A stretch of DNA of 64,000 nucleotides, from positions 105,026,434-105,090,433 of the forward strand of contig NC_088795.1 of the NCBI RefSeq assembly GCF_011386835.1, read 5' to 3'. The translations under genes and the position numbers were made by a program. Positions 1 through 11,774 of this stretch are shown here, piece after piece (positions within the stretch are counted from its first letter, which is position 1; every line of letters begins with the position of its first letter). The notes under the pieces were generated by a model. The model saw only the letters and a list, made by a program, of their open reading frames with translations, made no database searches and was not told where the DNA came from. This DNA comes from Chrysemys picta bellii. Lineage: Eukaryota; Chordata; Testudines; Emydidae.

Positions 1-584
1 TATTCCATGAATGGAAGGGCAGTTGCTCTGCCTTTTTTGGGGGGTGGGGGAGTGTTACTAGATATTTGTTTATTCATGTTCAAACATATTTCAGTTAAAA
101 GTGACAAGTCATATAAGGCCACATCATAACTTTAAAAATAGCATAAAATTGAAGCTTGACATGTCTGTTTCTTAAACATGACCGAGCATACTGATCACAT
201 ACAAAGGACACATAAAAACACTAACAGATTATTTGGTCTTTTTTGGGGGTGGGGAAAGGGGCCTACTTATAATACAGCAAGCAAACGTGAGCTAAAGAAA
301 CATATTTTGGGGCTATTACCCATGTTAAAAAAAACTTTTTTCCAAGTTAATACTTGCTTTAACTGACAAAATAGTCTCTCCCAGCCTTTGGATTCTCTAC
401 AATAAGGGCTTGTGGTACAACCTACAGCACTCAAGAGACGGTGGTTTGATTTTCACTTGTCAGGTTGGAAATTGCAACCACAGTAATTAGTAGTGACTGG
501 ATTTCGACATGCTAAACAAGGAGCGTGCTCCTTAAATTGCTCCAAGTCGGAGAAGTCTGAGTGAAGAAAAATAACACTGAAATA
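1..584. other. Non-coding single-copy DNA
   Basis: AT-rich sequence with no recognisable gene, repeat family or RNA. Two short G-rich patches of similar make-up (near 40-50 and 244-260) stand out but do not form a repeat. The longest open frame, 62 codons at 178-366, is chance-level in length and has no recognisable domain. Confidence 0.6.
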
Positions 585-596
585 CTAACTTAAATC

Positions 597-780
597 CTCT
601 TTAAATCCTGCTCCTGAGGAAGTTATAAGCATCACTAATCTTACCACTGTAGTTAGTATTATTTGTATTAAAGTAGCACCTAGAGGCCCATGCCAAGAGT
701 GGGGCCCCATTGTGCTAAATGTTGTACATACAAAACAAGAGACAGCTCTGTCTACAATCTCCAATATTACTACCAGTGAC
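597..780. repeat. Ancient dispersed repeat (three-state table: not assigned)
   Basis: The stretch with 'tagcacctagaggcccatg', 'gtggggccccattgtgcta' and 'gttgtacatacaaaac' matches a dispersed sequence found widely in reptile and bird DNA, whose usual form runs 'cctagaggcccc ... attgtgctaggcgctgtacat'. I recognise the sequence but cannot assign its superfamily. No terminal repeats or target duplication are visible, as expected for an old fragment. Confidence 0.5.
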
Positions 781-835
781 GGAACTCCACGGGTAGAGAA
801 TATCAGATCCACATTTTGCAAACATAGGGTTTTGA

Positions 836-1554
836 CAGAATGGAGGTGCAAGGATTTGTCCTGCAAATGAGTAAGGCGTTTGCCCCCTGGATACCGAGTA
901 ACTGGGAAGATCTACTAATGCCTACAAATCCCTATGGAGGCTCTGCTGCACAGCATGGGCTCCAGGGCCCTCTGAACTTTCCAAGCTTCCTAACACAGGA
1001 GTTTCTAATAGCCCTGAATTGACAGGACCCTGGGATCCCTCTCAAGAAGGTGCTGACCAGCACAGAGGGGACTCCTCACACATGCTCTTAATGCAGCCCT
1101 AGACTACACTTTTTGGAAATAGCAGAGGGTAGAGAGTCCCCAGCACTATCATATCATGCTCCTTCATGTGCAATGGCAACAAGGATTTGGGGGTGGGGGA
1201 AGAGGGTGAATGGTGCTGCAGAGATCTATATTTTGAGCTGCATATTTTAATTAAAATTTACTCTAAAGAAATGGAAAACAAATCACAAGAAAGATCTCCA
1301 TTGCAACATAAACCCTCCTTCTACATACCTCAGGACTGCCAGGGGTACTCCCTAGTGAGTGGGGGGAATTCCACACACAATCTCCGAATTCTGCTCAGTA
1401 CAAGAGAAAAACAGAAGTCCTATGGAGGCCCAGTGAAGTCTACCTGCATATTATAAATTGTAGGATTGGGTTCTACTAGTTTATATTGAACTAGGGGGAC
1501 AAGGATATGGTCTTATTGCATTTTGAACATCCACCGTTTTTAAGAAAAAAAAAA
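836..1554. other. Non-coding DNA, nothing recognised
   Basis: Two open frames (840-1022 and 1166-1456) are short, without domains, and lack flanking splice or promoter logic that would support a gene. No repeat family recognised. Confidence 0.5.
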
Positions 1555-1572
1555 CCACCACCACCACCACCA
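1555..1572 (+). repeat. (CCA)6 microsatellite
   Basis: Six uninterrupted CCA triplets directly after a run of ten A. It is not in a supported reading frame. Confidence 0.95.
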
Positions 1573-1675
1573 TGATAATCCCATGTATTCTCATATGTCA
1601 GAAATGCAGCAAGTACCCTTTTGTTTGTTTTAAGAACTTTAAATGTGTAAAAAAAAAAAAGGATTTAGACTGAAA

Positions 1676-1936
1676 TCATGTCTACACTGCTGGCACTAAA
1701 GGGGTGTATCTACCGCACCATAGTCAAGCTGCTGTAACCCCATAGTATAGATGCAGACTACAATGACTGAAGGGGTTTTCTGTTGCTGTAGAAACTCCGC
1801 CTCTACTAGTGGAAAAACATTCTTCCATCAACCTGGCTGGGTTAGGTCATCCTAGGTACAGTGCTCAGGAGTGTGGATTTTTCACCTCTAAGTGCCATGG
1901 TTATGTTGAACTGAGTTCTAAGTTTAGATCAGGCCT
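1676..1936. mobile_element. Decayed MITE with 'gtctacact' ends
   Basis: The left end reads 'atgtctacactgctggcac' and the right end 'agtttagatcaggcc', a decayed inverse of the family's 'ggcctggtctacact' end. The interior keeps the central palindrome seen in better copies of this kind: 'catcaacctggctgggt', 'gtgctcagg' and 'gtgtggatttttcacctc'. I recognise it as a common turtle short DNA element but cannot fix the superfamily. No target duplication is legible. Confidence 0.5.
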
Positions 1937-2100
1937 TAATATTTTCAAAGTGATCAGTGATTCTGCCTCAGTTTTTGGATGCTCAACTGGCATCATTTTC
2001 AAAAAGTGCTGACCATCCACACTCAAGACAACTTCAAAAGGGCTTGATTTTTAGAGTTATGCACCCAAAAATCACTAATTACTTTTGAAAATTTGGCGAT
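1937..2100. repeat. Ancient 'gattttcaaaa' repeat relic
   Basis: Several 'ttttcaaa' and 'ttttgaaa' phrases plus 'atgcacccaaaaatcact' resemble an old palindromic repeat of amniote genomes. Similar phrases recur near 40.7 kb, 48.1 kb and 52.0 kb here. Heavily mutated; ends cannot be set. Confidence 0.35.
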
Positions 2101-2914
2101 CATTCCTTCCATGAAGAGTTTATAATGTATATTCAGTAAGAGACAATAAAGTGAAGCTCAGAAATAGACAAAAAGAAGTCAGACAAGAGTGGCAACAGCA
2201 AGGTGATACAAATACACAGAAAAGTATGTACACATCTTGCTGATTTTAAAAGTTTTGATTTTACGGCTGCAGGTGTTGTGTTACCTTTTCTCCTCTTTAG
2301 TTCTCATAGATGGCAAAGCAGAAATAAATTTTTAGGGTAAATTTGAATATTGTGAAGGCATCTGCTTGGCATACAGTTTATAGAAGAATGTTCCAAGCAT
2401 AAGGGGCCACTTGAAAGAAGATATGAAGATACTTGTGAAAAGAAATGAAAGTTATGATCAAGTCTGGCATCGTTAGCAGAGGATTGATGGCTTTATGGGG
2501 ATGGTGCAAAAGAAGACCACATCAGAGAAGAGGACAGGAGTTACACAGCAAAGACCTTTGAAAGGGACACAGAGGTCAGATTGGAGTTCAAATCTTGTGG
2601 GGGTTTTTTGTCTTTAATGTTACTGGAGGATAATAGTTGTTTTCAAGAAAATGATATACTGTTCCACATTCATTTTAATGTCACTGTGATTCTTCCTTGC
2701 ACTTCACTTTAAAAAAATTATATTGTTATTGAGAAGAAGGGAAAGTTAAGGGCTGAATCTGAGCCACAGGAGTGGTGGCTGCAAGGAATACTTAGATAAA
2801 AGCACGACATATTAAACATGATAATTATAGGATTTACATTAAAGAGAAGGGTGTGTCATACTGTGTGACAACTCTACTGTGATATAGCTAGTATTGCAGT
2901 ATTACTAGGTATGT
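2101..2914. other. Non-coding DNA, nothing recognised
   Basis: AT-rich sequence without supported genes or repeats. Confidence 0.5.
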
Positions 2915-3635
2915 AGGGATAGATTCACAAAGGGGACTTAGGGAATTGCAATGGTCAGTGTTACAACACCTGACCTAACCACCCAGTGGAATTCACAAAG
3001 CCTGAATCAGGCACATAGGCCTTTTATACAATACATGGAGAGAGTTCTAAGAATGGGATTCACAAAACCCAGGAGGAGGAGGAGGAGAAGCAGCTCCCTT
3101 ATTACTACTGGACTGTAGAGTCAGTCTCTCTCACTCATCCACTGTATATTTAATTATTTATACATAGTTGAACAACTTCAACAAGAGAGATTGAGAGAAA
3201 CCCACATTGGTCTCACCTCAGAGGGGAAATATCCCTTCTCAACAGGTAGCAGGGGAAATTGAACTGGAATCCTACCCATTCCAGGTGAGAGCTACTAGGC
3301 TAAAGGTTATAAGGGAGGTCCTCCTTCTGCCCTACTTACACACATCAGCTATTTTGGACCCCTCAGGTGAGACAGGTGGTAGAACTCTTAGTTTTAGACT
3401 CCTGCTGGTTCTTAGGCAAGAGATAGCAATCTGAGTGCTTGCCTGAGGCAGCAGTGCATATGGCCACTGGCAGAAACTTAGGGGCCTTTTGGACCGTCAC
3501 AGCAAAAATTTAGGCACTAGGAAATTTAAGCACCTCCAGAGTTGGGCAACAGTTGAGTATGGGTTTTGTGAATGCCAGTGATGCTTAATTGTGGGCCTTA
3601 AGTGCCTAACATGGAAGTTAGGTGTGAATCTGACC
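2915..3635. mobile_element. Palindromic repeat with a tRNA-like head inside
   Basis: The left end 'gattcacaaaggggactta' and the right end 'cctaacatggaagttaggtgtgaatc' are imperfect inverse copies, so the unit is palindromic. Inside, on the minus strand, a tRNA-like Pol III promoter can be read: an A-box-like block at 3286-3304 ('gagagctactaggctaaa' inverted) and a B-box-like block at 3255-3272 ('gaaattgaactggaatcc' inverted). The same combination recurs at 44.1-45.3 kb and 59.35-59.6 kb. The family is not named here. It could be a SINE captured by a MITE, or a SINE-derived inverted repeat. Confidence 0.5.
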
Positions 3636-5040
3636 CACACTTATAAACAAATAATATTCCCAAAGATTAAAAAAATATGTATATATAGTATATACTAGTA
3701 AACTGTAGCTTGACCCTTAGTACCTGGAGCCATAGAACTAGATACTCCTGTTAAATTGAATATACACAGCAGTGGTGGTTATTAAAAAGTACAGTAGCAA
3801 GGAAGTCATTAAAGTGTGAAATTATAGCAGCAGCAGCTAAAAATGTAATACACACTTAGTCACAAAGGTGAGATCAACACCAGCAGGAAACCTACTGCAA
3901 GAAGCTTTAGTTTTCTGGGAGGAAATATCTGCATGTAATTCTGCAGTAAAGAGAATTTATAGTTTATCTATTTAAATAATCTGTCAGATTTACCATTAAG
4001 AAGTTGTGCAGTTCTGATCATGTTCAGTCCTGTGTGCCACCAGTTAGATGCACAGAAAAGAAATGGGGGGTGGGGGTGTTTCCCATACCTCCTATTTGTA
4101 TGCGACCCCAAACCCACCTACAATAGCAATTTCATTTAGCAGGCATACTATTTGCATCCTGGCAACCCATTACAGTTCATATGAAGAAAAATGCAACCCC
4201 CAAACACCTTTAACCTGTTAGTCCTTAACTGCATGGCACTGCATTTTAACCTATTGGATCTTGTGTTCCATCACTCTAAGATCAACAGACGTTTAATATT
4301 CATCAGTCTGAATAACGTCAGGGATAAGCGCTATTCAGCCCCTGCGTTTGAGGCACTGAAACCAGTAGTAATATTATAATACTGTTTGTTGTCTCTTTTA
4401 GCAACAGATAAAGTTCATTACTAATCAAATTAGCTTCTAAATTACTGATGCTGAGCCATAAGTAATTGGAATAAAGTGAAATGTTCACAGATATTTTTTC
4501 AATTGTTCTTTTTAATGTGCTAGCCACTTCAAATGGGAAGAAGTTATATAACTCAAGGAACATTTTTGTTTTTTTCCCCCCTGTGTTTTCCTACTGGATG
4601 CCAGCAGTTATAGAACCTTGAGCTGTAATCCCATCTGATTTTATAAATTAAGAACCAGGTAAGGCTTTGTTAGCCCCAGTGTGGGAGACTTCCAAAGAAA
4701 GACTGTGTGTTTCATAAAGTGGTGCTAGTGATTCAGTAACTGGCACTCTTCTCACTAAGTGATTACTGAACAAGCGCCCCAACATATTTCTAGCAGTCAC
4801 AATGCTGCTGTTGGTTTCATATTTCTCACATGGTGTAAAAACATGATGTTGACCAATTACGGGCATTCAAAATGTAACACTTTCCAGAAAACCAAGTTCG
4901 TTAAAACCTGGTGTTCTGAAAATCTTCCAGTGTGTAATTTACATTCCACTCATTTAAAACTCCCTCTGCAGTTTTCCTTGTACTATATTCTCCACTTCAT
5001 ATACTGCTGATTGTGACACACAGACTAGCTTGCTGTCTCC
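3636..5040. other. Non-coding DNA, nothing recognised
   Basis: AT-rich, with a short TA-rich tract near 3670-3705. Open frames at 4191-4379 and 4318-4563 lie on opposite strands, are short and have no domain. No repeat family recognised. Confidence 0.5.
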
Positions 5041-5084
5041 TGCCCCCATAGCACATGAATGCATCAGAGGGCAGGATCTAGTCC

Positions 5085-5162
5085 ACAGCTGGAAGTGAGT
5101 TTGTCGAGTATGAGAAGTACTTTGGGATCCTTCTGGCTGAAAGGTTGTGCTATATAAAAATC
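5085..5162. repeat. Ancient SINE-like relic
   Basis: 'tactttgggatccttctggctgaaaggttgtgctatataaa' (positions 5117-5157) matches the 'ctttgagatcc ... gatgaaaggcgctatataa' tail phrase found in many old SINE relics of vertebrates. Only this tail is visible. Confidence 0.4.
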
Positions 5163-6113
5163 ACTTGTTAGCTTTTATAGTACATGTTTAAAAAACAAGG
5201 TGCTCTAATGTTGTTACATCAGATCTTAGTCACATGCAGTGATAAAAGAAGGGATGCATCCCATTAAACTACTTATGGAAAGCAGCAGCACCTGTGACAA
5301 AGAACTAAACTTCTGCCATCCTCTTTAATTAGCTGTTCTGGGAAGAAGCAGCTTTCAAAGTAAATTAAATCTACAAGAGGCTGTTCAAGCTTCAGATCCA
5401 ACCACAGGGACAGTAATGCAGGTGACATAGGAATTTGCTCAATTTTCTGTACATCTGTTCAGTTTCCCACTGTTTTATGCTATGCTAGAATAAACAGTAT
5501 TCCATTTCTCTGCAGTAAAACTAGCATACAAAACTCAAATGATAAAATGCCTTTTACTGCAAAGTAGTACAGAATAAATTACACAGAGTATATTTTTTCA
5601 GAAAAACTAAATCTTGTTAGATACATGATGGTGTTGATCCTACTTTTGTGACTCCGTTTGTATGAAATATTTACCTTCTGCTTCCTGAATTCCATATTTT
5701 AATGAGTGCCTTGCTATTTTTCACTAACCCCCAGTGCTTTGTACTGTACATGTGGTTTAAAAGAAATGGCAGGAATTAGTGTTTCCCTTACCACATATCA
5801 AATACATTGGTACTTTATCAGTACGGATGTTTGGGTAGGCTGAGTTAAATAATAGTACTTATGTATAATTATGTTTCAAGGTAGATGTTAAAAAATACAA
5901 AAAGCAGAATGATAGAAAATCCAATATCTTTCAAAACAAACTCTCTCTTTAAAAGGTATTCTAGCATTATTGTTTTCAAAGAGGATAGGATTAAATCATC
6001 TTTTCTCTTGTATATTTCACTTGCATCACAGGAGTAGACTATGGCATGCCCATTTAGAGCAATAAATCGGTGTAAGGAGTCCTTTCACTCCCCCCTATGC
6101 TAGCTTTACATAC
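5163..6113. other. Non-coding DNA, nothing recognised
   Basis: AT-rich sequence with no supported gene or repeat. Confidence 0.5.
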
Positions 6114-6115
6114 TA

Positions 6116-6754
6116 TAGTAAAAGCTGTTTTATCCGGCATGTTGGGGGAATGGGGAGGGGGATGCCAGTAAGTGAAAAATGCCAGTTAACTAAGAGGGAG
6201 GGAGTTTGGGTGTGGGGCTCATGGTTGGGGCATGGGAGGGGGCTCGAGGTGTCAAATCCAGGGGCGCTCACCTCGGGCTGCTCCCTGCAAGCAGCGACCT
6301 GTCCCAGCTGCTCCTAGGCAGAGGCACGGCAGACTGCTCTGCGTGCTGCCCCCGCCCTGTCCAGAGCACTGGTTCCCCAGCTCCCATTGGCCGGGAACCG
6401 CAGCGAATGGGAGCTGCGGGGACAGCACCTGTAGGCAGAGGCAGTGTGCAGAGCCGCCTGCCATTCCTCCACCCAGGAGCAGCTGGGACAGGTTGCCGCT
6501 TGCAGGGAGCCGCCTGAAGTCAGCAACCCCAGATCTGGACCCTCACACCCTCTCCTGCGCCCCAACACACTGCCCTGAGCCCCCTTCCACACCCAACTCC
6601 CTCCCAGAGCCCACACTCCGCATCCCCTCCAGTGCCCCATCCCTCTGCCGGCCCTGCACCAACCAGACTATAAACCAACTTTCAATGAAGATGAGAAATG
6701 CCAGTTTATAGTGCTTTCTAGTTGGTGAAGTGCTGGATAAAACAGCTTTTACTG
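6116..6754. mobile_element. Tigger/pogo-like Tc1-mariner MITE
   Basis: Terminal inverted repeats of about 24 bp ('tagtaaaagctgttttatcc' left; 'ggataaaacagcttttactg' right) are bounded by TA on both sides (6114-6115 and 6755-6756), the target duplication of the Tc1/mariner superfamily. The GC-rich interior contains a second, inner inverted repeat (about 6275-6350 against 6440-6515), including 'cctgtcccagctgctcct' and its inverse. No transposase is encoded. The open frames here on both strands are products of the palindromic GC-rich core. Confidence 0.8.
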
Positions 6755-6884
6755 TATATAGGTTGAGGCACAGAAGGGAGTACAGCCTCAACATCTCCCA
6801 TGCAGATGGGAGGGGAGTAGGTAGAAAAGGACAGGGAACAGATATCTTCCAACACACCAGCCAGTGCAACTTCACTGGCGCAGC

Positions 6885-7384
6885 AGGAACTCATGAAGGC
6901 CAAGTCTATAACAGGGTTCAAAAAAGAACTAAATAAATTCATGCAGGATAGATCCATCCATGGCCAGGATGAGCAGAGATGATGTCCTTAGCTTCTATTG
7001 GCCAGAAGCTAGGAATGGGCAACAGGGAATGGATCACTTGATGATTGTCTGTTCTGTTCATTCCCTCTGGGGCACCTGGTATTGGCTGCTCTCAGAAAAC
7101 AGGATACTGGGCAAGATCAGTGGTAATCAAACTGGGGGTCGTGACCCCTCAGGGGGTCATGAAGTTATTACATGGGGGTCTTGAGCGGTCAACCTCCACC
7201 CCAAACCCTGCTTTCCCTCCAGCATTTATAATGGTGTTAAATATATAAAGAGTATTTTTAAATTTATAAAGGGGGATCGCACTCCGAGGCTTGCTATGTG
7301 GGAGGGGTCACCAGTAAAAAAGTTTGAGAGCCACTGGGCTAGATAGACCTCTGGTCTGACCCAGTCTGGCCGTTCTTATGTTCA
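6885..7384 (+). mobile_element. CR1 LINE 3' end (split by a hAT MITE)
   Basis: A 3'-terminal CR1 fragment in plus orientation. Diagnostic phrases are 'aacagggttcaaaaaagaac', 'ggaatggatcacttgatgat', 'tctggggcacctggtattgg' and the terminal 'ccgttcttatgttc'. The body is interrupted after 'ggatactgggcaagat' by a 219-bp hAT element and resumes at 'ggctagatagacc'. CR1 copies are usually 5'-truncated, as this one is. A second copy of the same tail lies at 60.39-60.64 kb. Confidence 0.9.
7118..7336. mobile_element. hAT MITE inserted in CR1
   Basis: The element starts 'cagtggtaatcaaactgggg' and ends 'agtttgagagccactg', an inverted pair of the CAGTGG type. The flanks are 'ggcaagat' (7110-7117) and 'ggctagat' (7337-7344), an 8-bp duplication matching at 7 of 8 positions. 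The right copy equals the expected CR1 sequence, so the MITE landed in an already present CR1 tail. An inner palindrome 'gggggtcgtgacccc' sits just inside the left end. No coding capacity. Confidence 0.92.
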
Positions 7385-8164
7385 TTGTGCTAGGCATAGG
7401 ACTGGCACAAGGTATGCTCCCAAAGAGCAGGGGGAATTTGGGAGGCAGGTCATGACTTTGAATCCTGCTTTCTGGTCTGTTTCCAGAGGAGTACAACTAC
7501 ATGCTGCTCCATGCATAGGACAGATTGTAAAAATAACAACCTTGCCCCTGACATTTAGCTGCTCTTATTTGGTATTCTCTTTTGTAAGTATTGGTCTACT
7601 AATATCCCCTTAACAGCATTGTTTGGCATAATTAAATTATGCAAGAGGTTTTCAACACATTTCAGGAAACAAAATTCAAAAGCAACTGGAAAAGGATCGC
7701 AGAAGAAACTGAAATGGTTAAAATGGAAAAATAGAATTATCCTGACCTGCCTATTCTCCTCCTGTAGTTAAGTCCTGGAATGAACCTTATTTCACAAAAT
7801 ACATAAATAAATATAACATTGCTACTTTTTATCCTATAGACAATAGAACGAGTCTACTAATACTTGTGTATAAATGTATTAATTATAGGAATGTCCTTTT
7901 CCCCTTAACCAACACTGTTGACTCAATGCAAAGAAGAAATCATTTTTGCTTTGGTATGTTTTACTTTGTCCTATAAACTCTGTCACAATCACAAAAAGGC
8001 CCCAAGTAGAAAAAAAAAGGTAACTGAAGCTTCTGATTGGTTGAATTGTTATTTGTCTACTGTCTCATTCTTTTGTTTAAAGGTCTCACAGTTAACTTTC
8101 AAGTAACATTTCAATACATAAGAACAAAGGAAAATATGGTCTCTCAACCTGCTAGATTGAGCTT
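7385..8164. other. Non-coding DNA, nothing recognised
   Basis: AT-rich; 'ggtcatgactttgaatcctgc' near 7447 is weakly B-box-like but has no partner A box. No gene supported. Confidence 0.45.
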
Positions 8165-8300
8165 ACAGCATTAAACTGTATCTACACTGGCGTTTATATA
8201 AACTTGTTTCGAAAACACCATTTAACTAGTTCAATTGAGCTAATTTGATTAAGGGGAAAAGGTGTTTTCTGCCCACACTATACAAGGCTTTCACATATAA
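8165..8300. repeat. Possible decayed MITE fragment
   Basis: 'actgtatctacactggcg' and 'tagttcaattgagctaat' resemble interior and terminal phrases of short 'tctacact' DNA elements. Only fragments remain, with no duplication or opposite end. Confidence 0.3.
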
Positions 8301-8304
8301 CCTA

Positions 8305-9487
8305 AGTTCCTTCATTGACAGGGTTGCTGGTGTAGTGGATGGGGAGAAACTGTAGATGTGATATATCTGGATTTTAGTAAGGCTGTTGACTGTCTCACAT
8401 ACCTTTCTCTTAATGAAGCTAAAGAAATGTGGTCTAGATGAAATTACTATCAGATGGGGTGTGCTTGATAGACCATACTCAAAAAGCAGTTATCAATGGT
8501 TTGCTGGCAAACTGGGGTGGGGGGGCAGCAGGGAGATGTATTCAGTGGGGTACCGCAGGGGTCTGTCTTGTGTACAGTACTATTCAATATTTTCACTAAT
8601 GTCTTGGATAATGAAGTAGAGAGTATGCTTATAAAATTTGCAGACAACACCAAGCTGGGAGGGGTTGCAAGCACCTTGGGGGACAGGATTAGCATTCAAA
8701 ATGCCCTTGAGAAATTGGAGAACTGGTCTGAAATCAGCAAAATGAAATTCAGTAAAGACAGGTGCAAATAATTACACCTAGGCAGGAAAAATCAAATACA
8801 CAACTATAAAATGGGAAATAAGTTTCTAGGCAGTAGTGCTTCTGAAAAGGATCTGAGGGATATAATTGCTCACAATTTGAATGAGAGTCAACATAATGCA
8901 GTTGCAAAAGAGGTTAATATTCTGGGTATATTAACAGGAATGGTGTATGTAGACACAGGAGGTAATTGTTTCATTTTACTGGGCACTGGTGAGGCCTCAG
9001 CTGCCGTAGTGTGTCAAATTTGAGGCACCACACTTCAAAAAAAGATGTGGATAAATTGGAGAGAGTACAAGATTTATCTTAAAGATCTAGAAAACATTGC
9101 CTATTAGGAAAGGTTAAAAACCTTCTAGTTAGTACTGAGAAAAGATGACTGAAGAGTGAACCAGTAACAGCCTCCAGACAAAGGATTTTATAAATTATTT
9201 TCTATTCCCACTGAAGGTAGGTCAAGTAGTAATCAGCTTAATCTGCAGCAAGGAAGATTTAGGGTAGATATTAGGGGAAAAAAAACTTTCAAACTACAAA
9301 TATAGTTAAGCACTGGAATAATTTTTCACGGGGGGTCGTGGAATCCCCATCATTGGAGGTTTGTAAGAACAGGTTAGACAAACTGTCAGGGATGATTTAG
9401 GTATATTTGGCCCTCCTTAAGTGCAGGGGACTGGACTAGATGACCTCTCAAGGTCCCCTCCAGCCCTAAATTTCTGTAATTCTATAA
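8305..9487 (+). pseudogene. CR1 LINE fragment: reverse transcriptase C-terminal half plus 3' UTR, dead
   Basis: A 5'-truncated CR1 copy of about 1.2 kb. It opens in the reverse transcriptase palm region ('VDVIYLDFSK'-like phrase near 8355), which would copy the element's RNA into DNA at the insertion site. The longest open piece, 8496-8771, holds 'SGVPQGSVLCTVLFNIF', the conserved GVPQGSVLGP..F block, and then 'IKFADNTKLGG'. In active elements this second block reads F/YADD; the second aspartate is Asn here, so a catalytic residue is lost. A stop follows at 8769-8771, and the rest is broken by stops and frameshifts. The 3' part keeps the CR1 tail: 'ctggactagatgacctctc', 'aggtcccctccagccctaa', then 'ctgtaattctata', a relic of the terminal repeats. 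A pseudogene without doubt; the subfamily is uncertain. Confidence 0.9.
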
Positions 9488-11175
9488 ACATATTTAATAC
9501 CATCTCTTCAGAAAAAGCTTTGCTTTTTATAACAATATCACATTGTGATAAAGAGTGAATTCCATCAAACTTTTCTTAGCCGGATTAATTTGCAACACAA
9601 AAGTAGACTTCTAGTGGTTATGTTAGCGTCTGTTTCTTCTGTAAGTGTGAAACTGACACATCATACTTTTATATCTTCTTACTGAAAAAAATTCACTGTC
9701 AGTTTGTTAGCACATTCACACATGATAAAAATTGAATAAGTGCACAATATATTTTAGCACTTACATTCTTTTAATTCAATACCTATTGTAGTTTTACAGA
9801 ACAGATACTACAGGGTCTCATTTGAAAATTCATGTTATCAAAAGCATAATTTGGTTATATACAGTAAACATAGTTGGGGAGTTGTTTTCTTCATGCAACA
9901 AAGACAAAATTGAAATATTTCAACTAATCCCTCAAGGACACCTGAATAAAAAGCTGCTACAAACAGCGAGTGTATCTAGGTGAATTTGAATGGCTAATCA
10001 GTACTGGCTACAGAACACAGTTATGAGTGCACCTTTGTTGTTCAAAGCAATAATGCTATCATGGAATATTCATTGATACTTACGATCACTACAATTATTA
10101 AATTTTGATGTAATCTGAATACTGACTTGATCAGCAGTACTTCGGAGATATCTATATATGAAAAAAAATATTGCTCTAGGAAGAATTAACGAATCTTTTC
10201 TATCTAATTGCAAGGCACATATATGATGGTTCCAAAAGGATTAACATGTAAGCACTTTTTCCTTCCTTTTTACTGTGCACACAAGGCTACCCACAAAATA
10301 TATTTCATTAAGAAACATCTTCAAGGCATAGGGCCAACTCTATTACTGATTTAACTCCATTGACATCAAAAGGCTTACACCAGAGATGAATTTGGCTCAC
10401 AGTGTCCGCCACTGGCATTGTTTTCCAGTGGGAATAAAATTTCCTGAACTCTGGATAGAAATGTAACAGTAGTGCAACATATGTTATATCAGGTCATTTG
10501 ACAGCTACCTGTATTTGGTATTACAGTTGTTTAGGAGATCATCTGAAAAACAGCAATTCTCAGAAACATGAATGAAGTAATGTTTGCTACATAATGTGAA
10601 TATGCATGATTACTATCCTAAAATTTAACTTTTTTCCTTATGCATTTATATTAGCTATTTTTATCATTGTCAGTTTAAGGTTTCTGTTTTCCCATTTGTT
10701 GTTTTCTGAAGCATCTGGGTACATGCATATGTGCAAAAAGGAAAAAATAATTTCAACACGACTACCTTTATATATAAATAAATTTGCACACACATGCACA
10801 CACTCATTTTAGGAAGAATATGTGTGTTTTAGGAATAATAATATTGCCAAACAACAGTTTTTCATATTTTTGGCATCACCAAAGTACTAGTGCTGAGGGG
10901 AGGGGAATATTCTGATTAAATTAGAAATGATAATTTTAAGTATAAATGAATATTCAGTGACAACATTACTGCTTTGAACAACAAAGGCACATTCAACATT
11001 TCATAAGTCCATGTAAAGGAGAACCTGTCCATTGTTGTAGGTGCTCCTTAATACATTTTAGAAATACCAAATAGACCATACCAGGAAACTCCCTTAACCT
11101 AACAATTAATATAAATCTTATCCCCTGGGCTAAAACCATATAACTGATTTTTATGATCTCCCACCACAGTCCTCT
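9488..11175. other. Non-coding DNA with one short relic
   Basis: AT-rich. At 10335-10395 'ttaactccattgacatcaaa' and 'cttacaccagagatgaattt' belong to an old dispersed motif ('ccattgacttcaatggagttacacc') seen several times in the window. Nothing else recognised. Confidence 0.5.
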
Positions 11176-11179
11176 CAGT

Positions 11180-11680
11180 CTCTCTCCAATTTAGGACAGA
11201 AAAGGTTTATTTTAGCATGTCCTGAAGGTTGCTAGAGCAGGACTGTTTTGCACCAAGGTAGGGAGTGAATTTCAAAGCTCCTGGACTGTCATAGAGAACA
11301 TCACATCAGCTACCTTTCTTATATGAATGGAGTTAAAGCTCAGATGCCCTGCTAATCTCAGATGTGACACTGTGGCAGGAGAAGTCAGACGGCCTATCAG
11401 GTAAGTAGGTCCTCTGTGATTTAAGGATTTATAGGCCAAGACTACTGCCTTATATTCTACTTGGTACTTGATAGGTAGCCAGTGCTGATCCAAAAGAAAG
11501 GGTACAATATACTTTCAGAAAGATATACCCTATAGCTGCCAAATTCTGCACCCACTTCAGTTTCTCAGAGATGCAAGATGTAGCCCCATATAGAGCATAC
11601 TGCAATAGTCTAATCTGGAGGTGACAAAGGGTCAGATGACATTTGCAAGGTCTGTGCGCATGGGCACACGTATGCAATGC
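11180..11680 (-). pseudogene. L2-like LINE reverse transcriptase C-terminal relic
   Basis: Read on the minus strand, successive open pieces keep the order found near the C terminus of L2-type LINE ORF2 proteins. First comes 'LLQYALYGA...LKWVQNLAAIGY' (cf. LDYCNALY...LQ.VQNAAARL), upstream at about 11640-11535. Then 'DQHWLPIKYQVEYKAVVLAY' (11493-11434; cf. LHWLPV..RI.FK.L.L.YK). Last is 'VQELWNSLPTLVQ' (11290-11250; cf. LWN.LP). The pieces lie in different frames, so frameshifts have accumulated. This domain follows the polymerase core. No endonuclease, catalytic YADD or 3' tail is present. The L2 clade is my best assignment; other related LINE clades share these phrases. Confidence 0.75.
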
Positions 11681-11742
11681 AGAACAGATCCATGTACATG
11701 AATCTTTATGTACATGAATCCCTACCCCTATTATTCCACTTG

Positions 11743-11774
11743 TTTATTATTATTAATTATTATTATTATTATTT
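11743..11774 (+). repeat. Imperfect (TTA)n microsatellite
   Basis: A run of TTA/TAT triplets with one 'aat' interruption. Confidence 0.85.
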
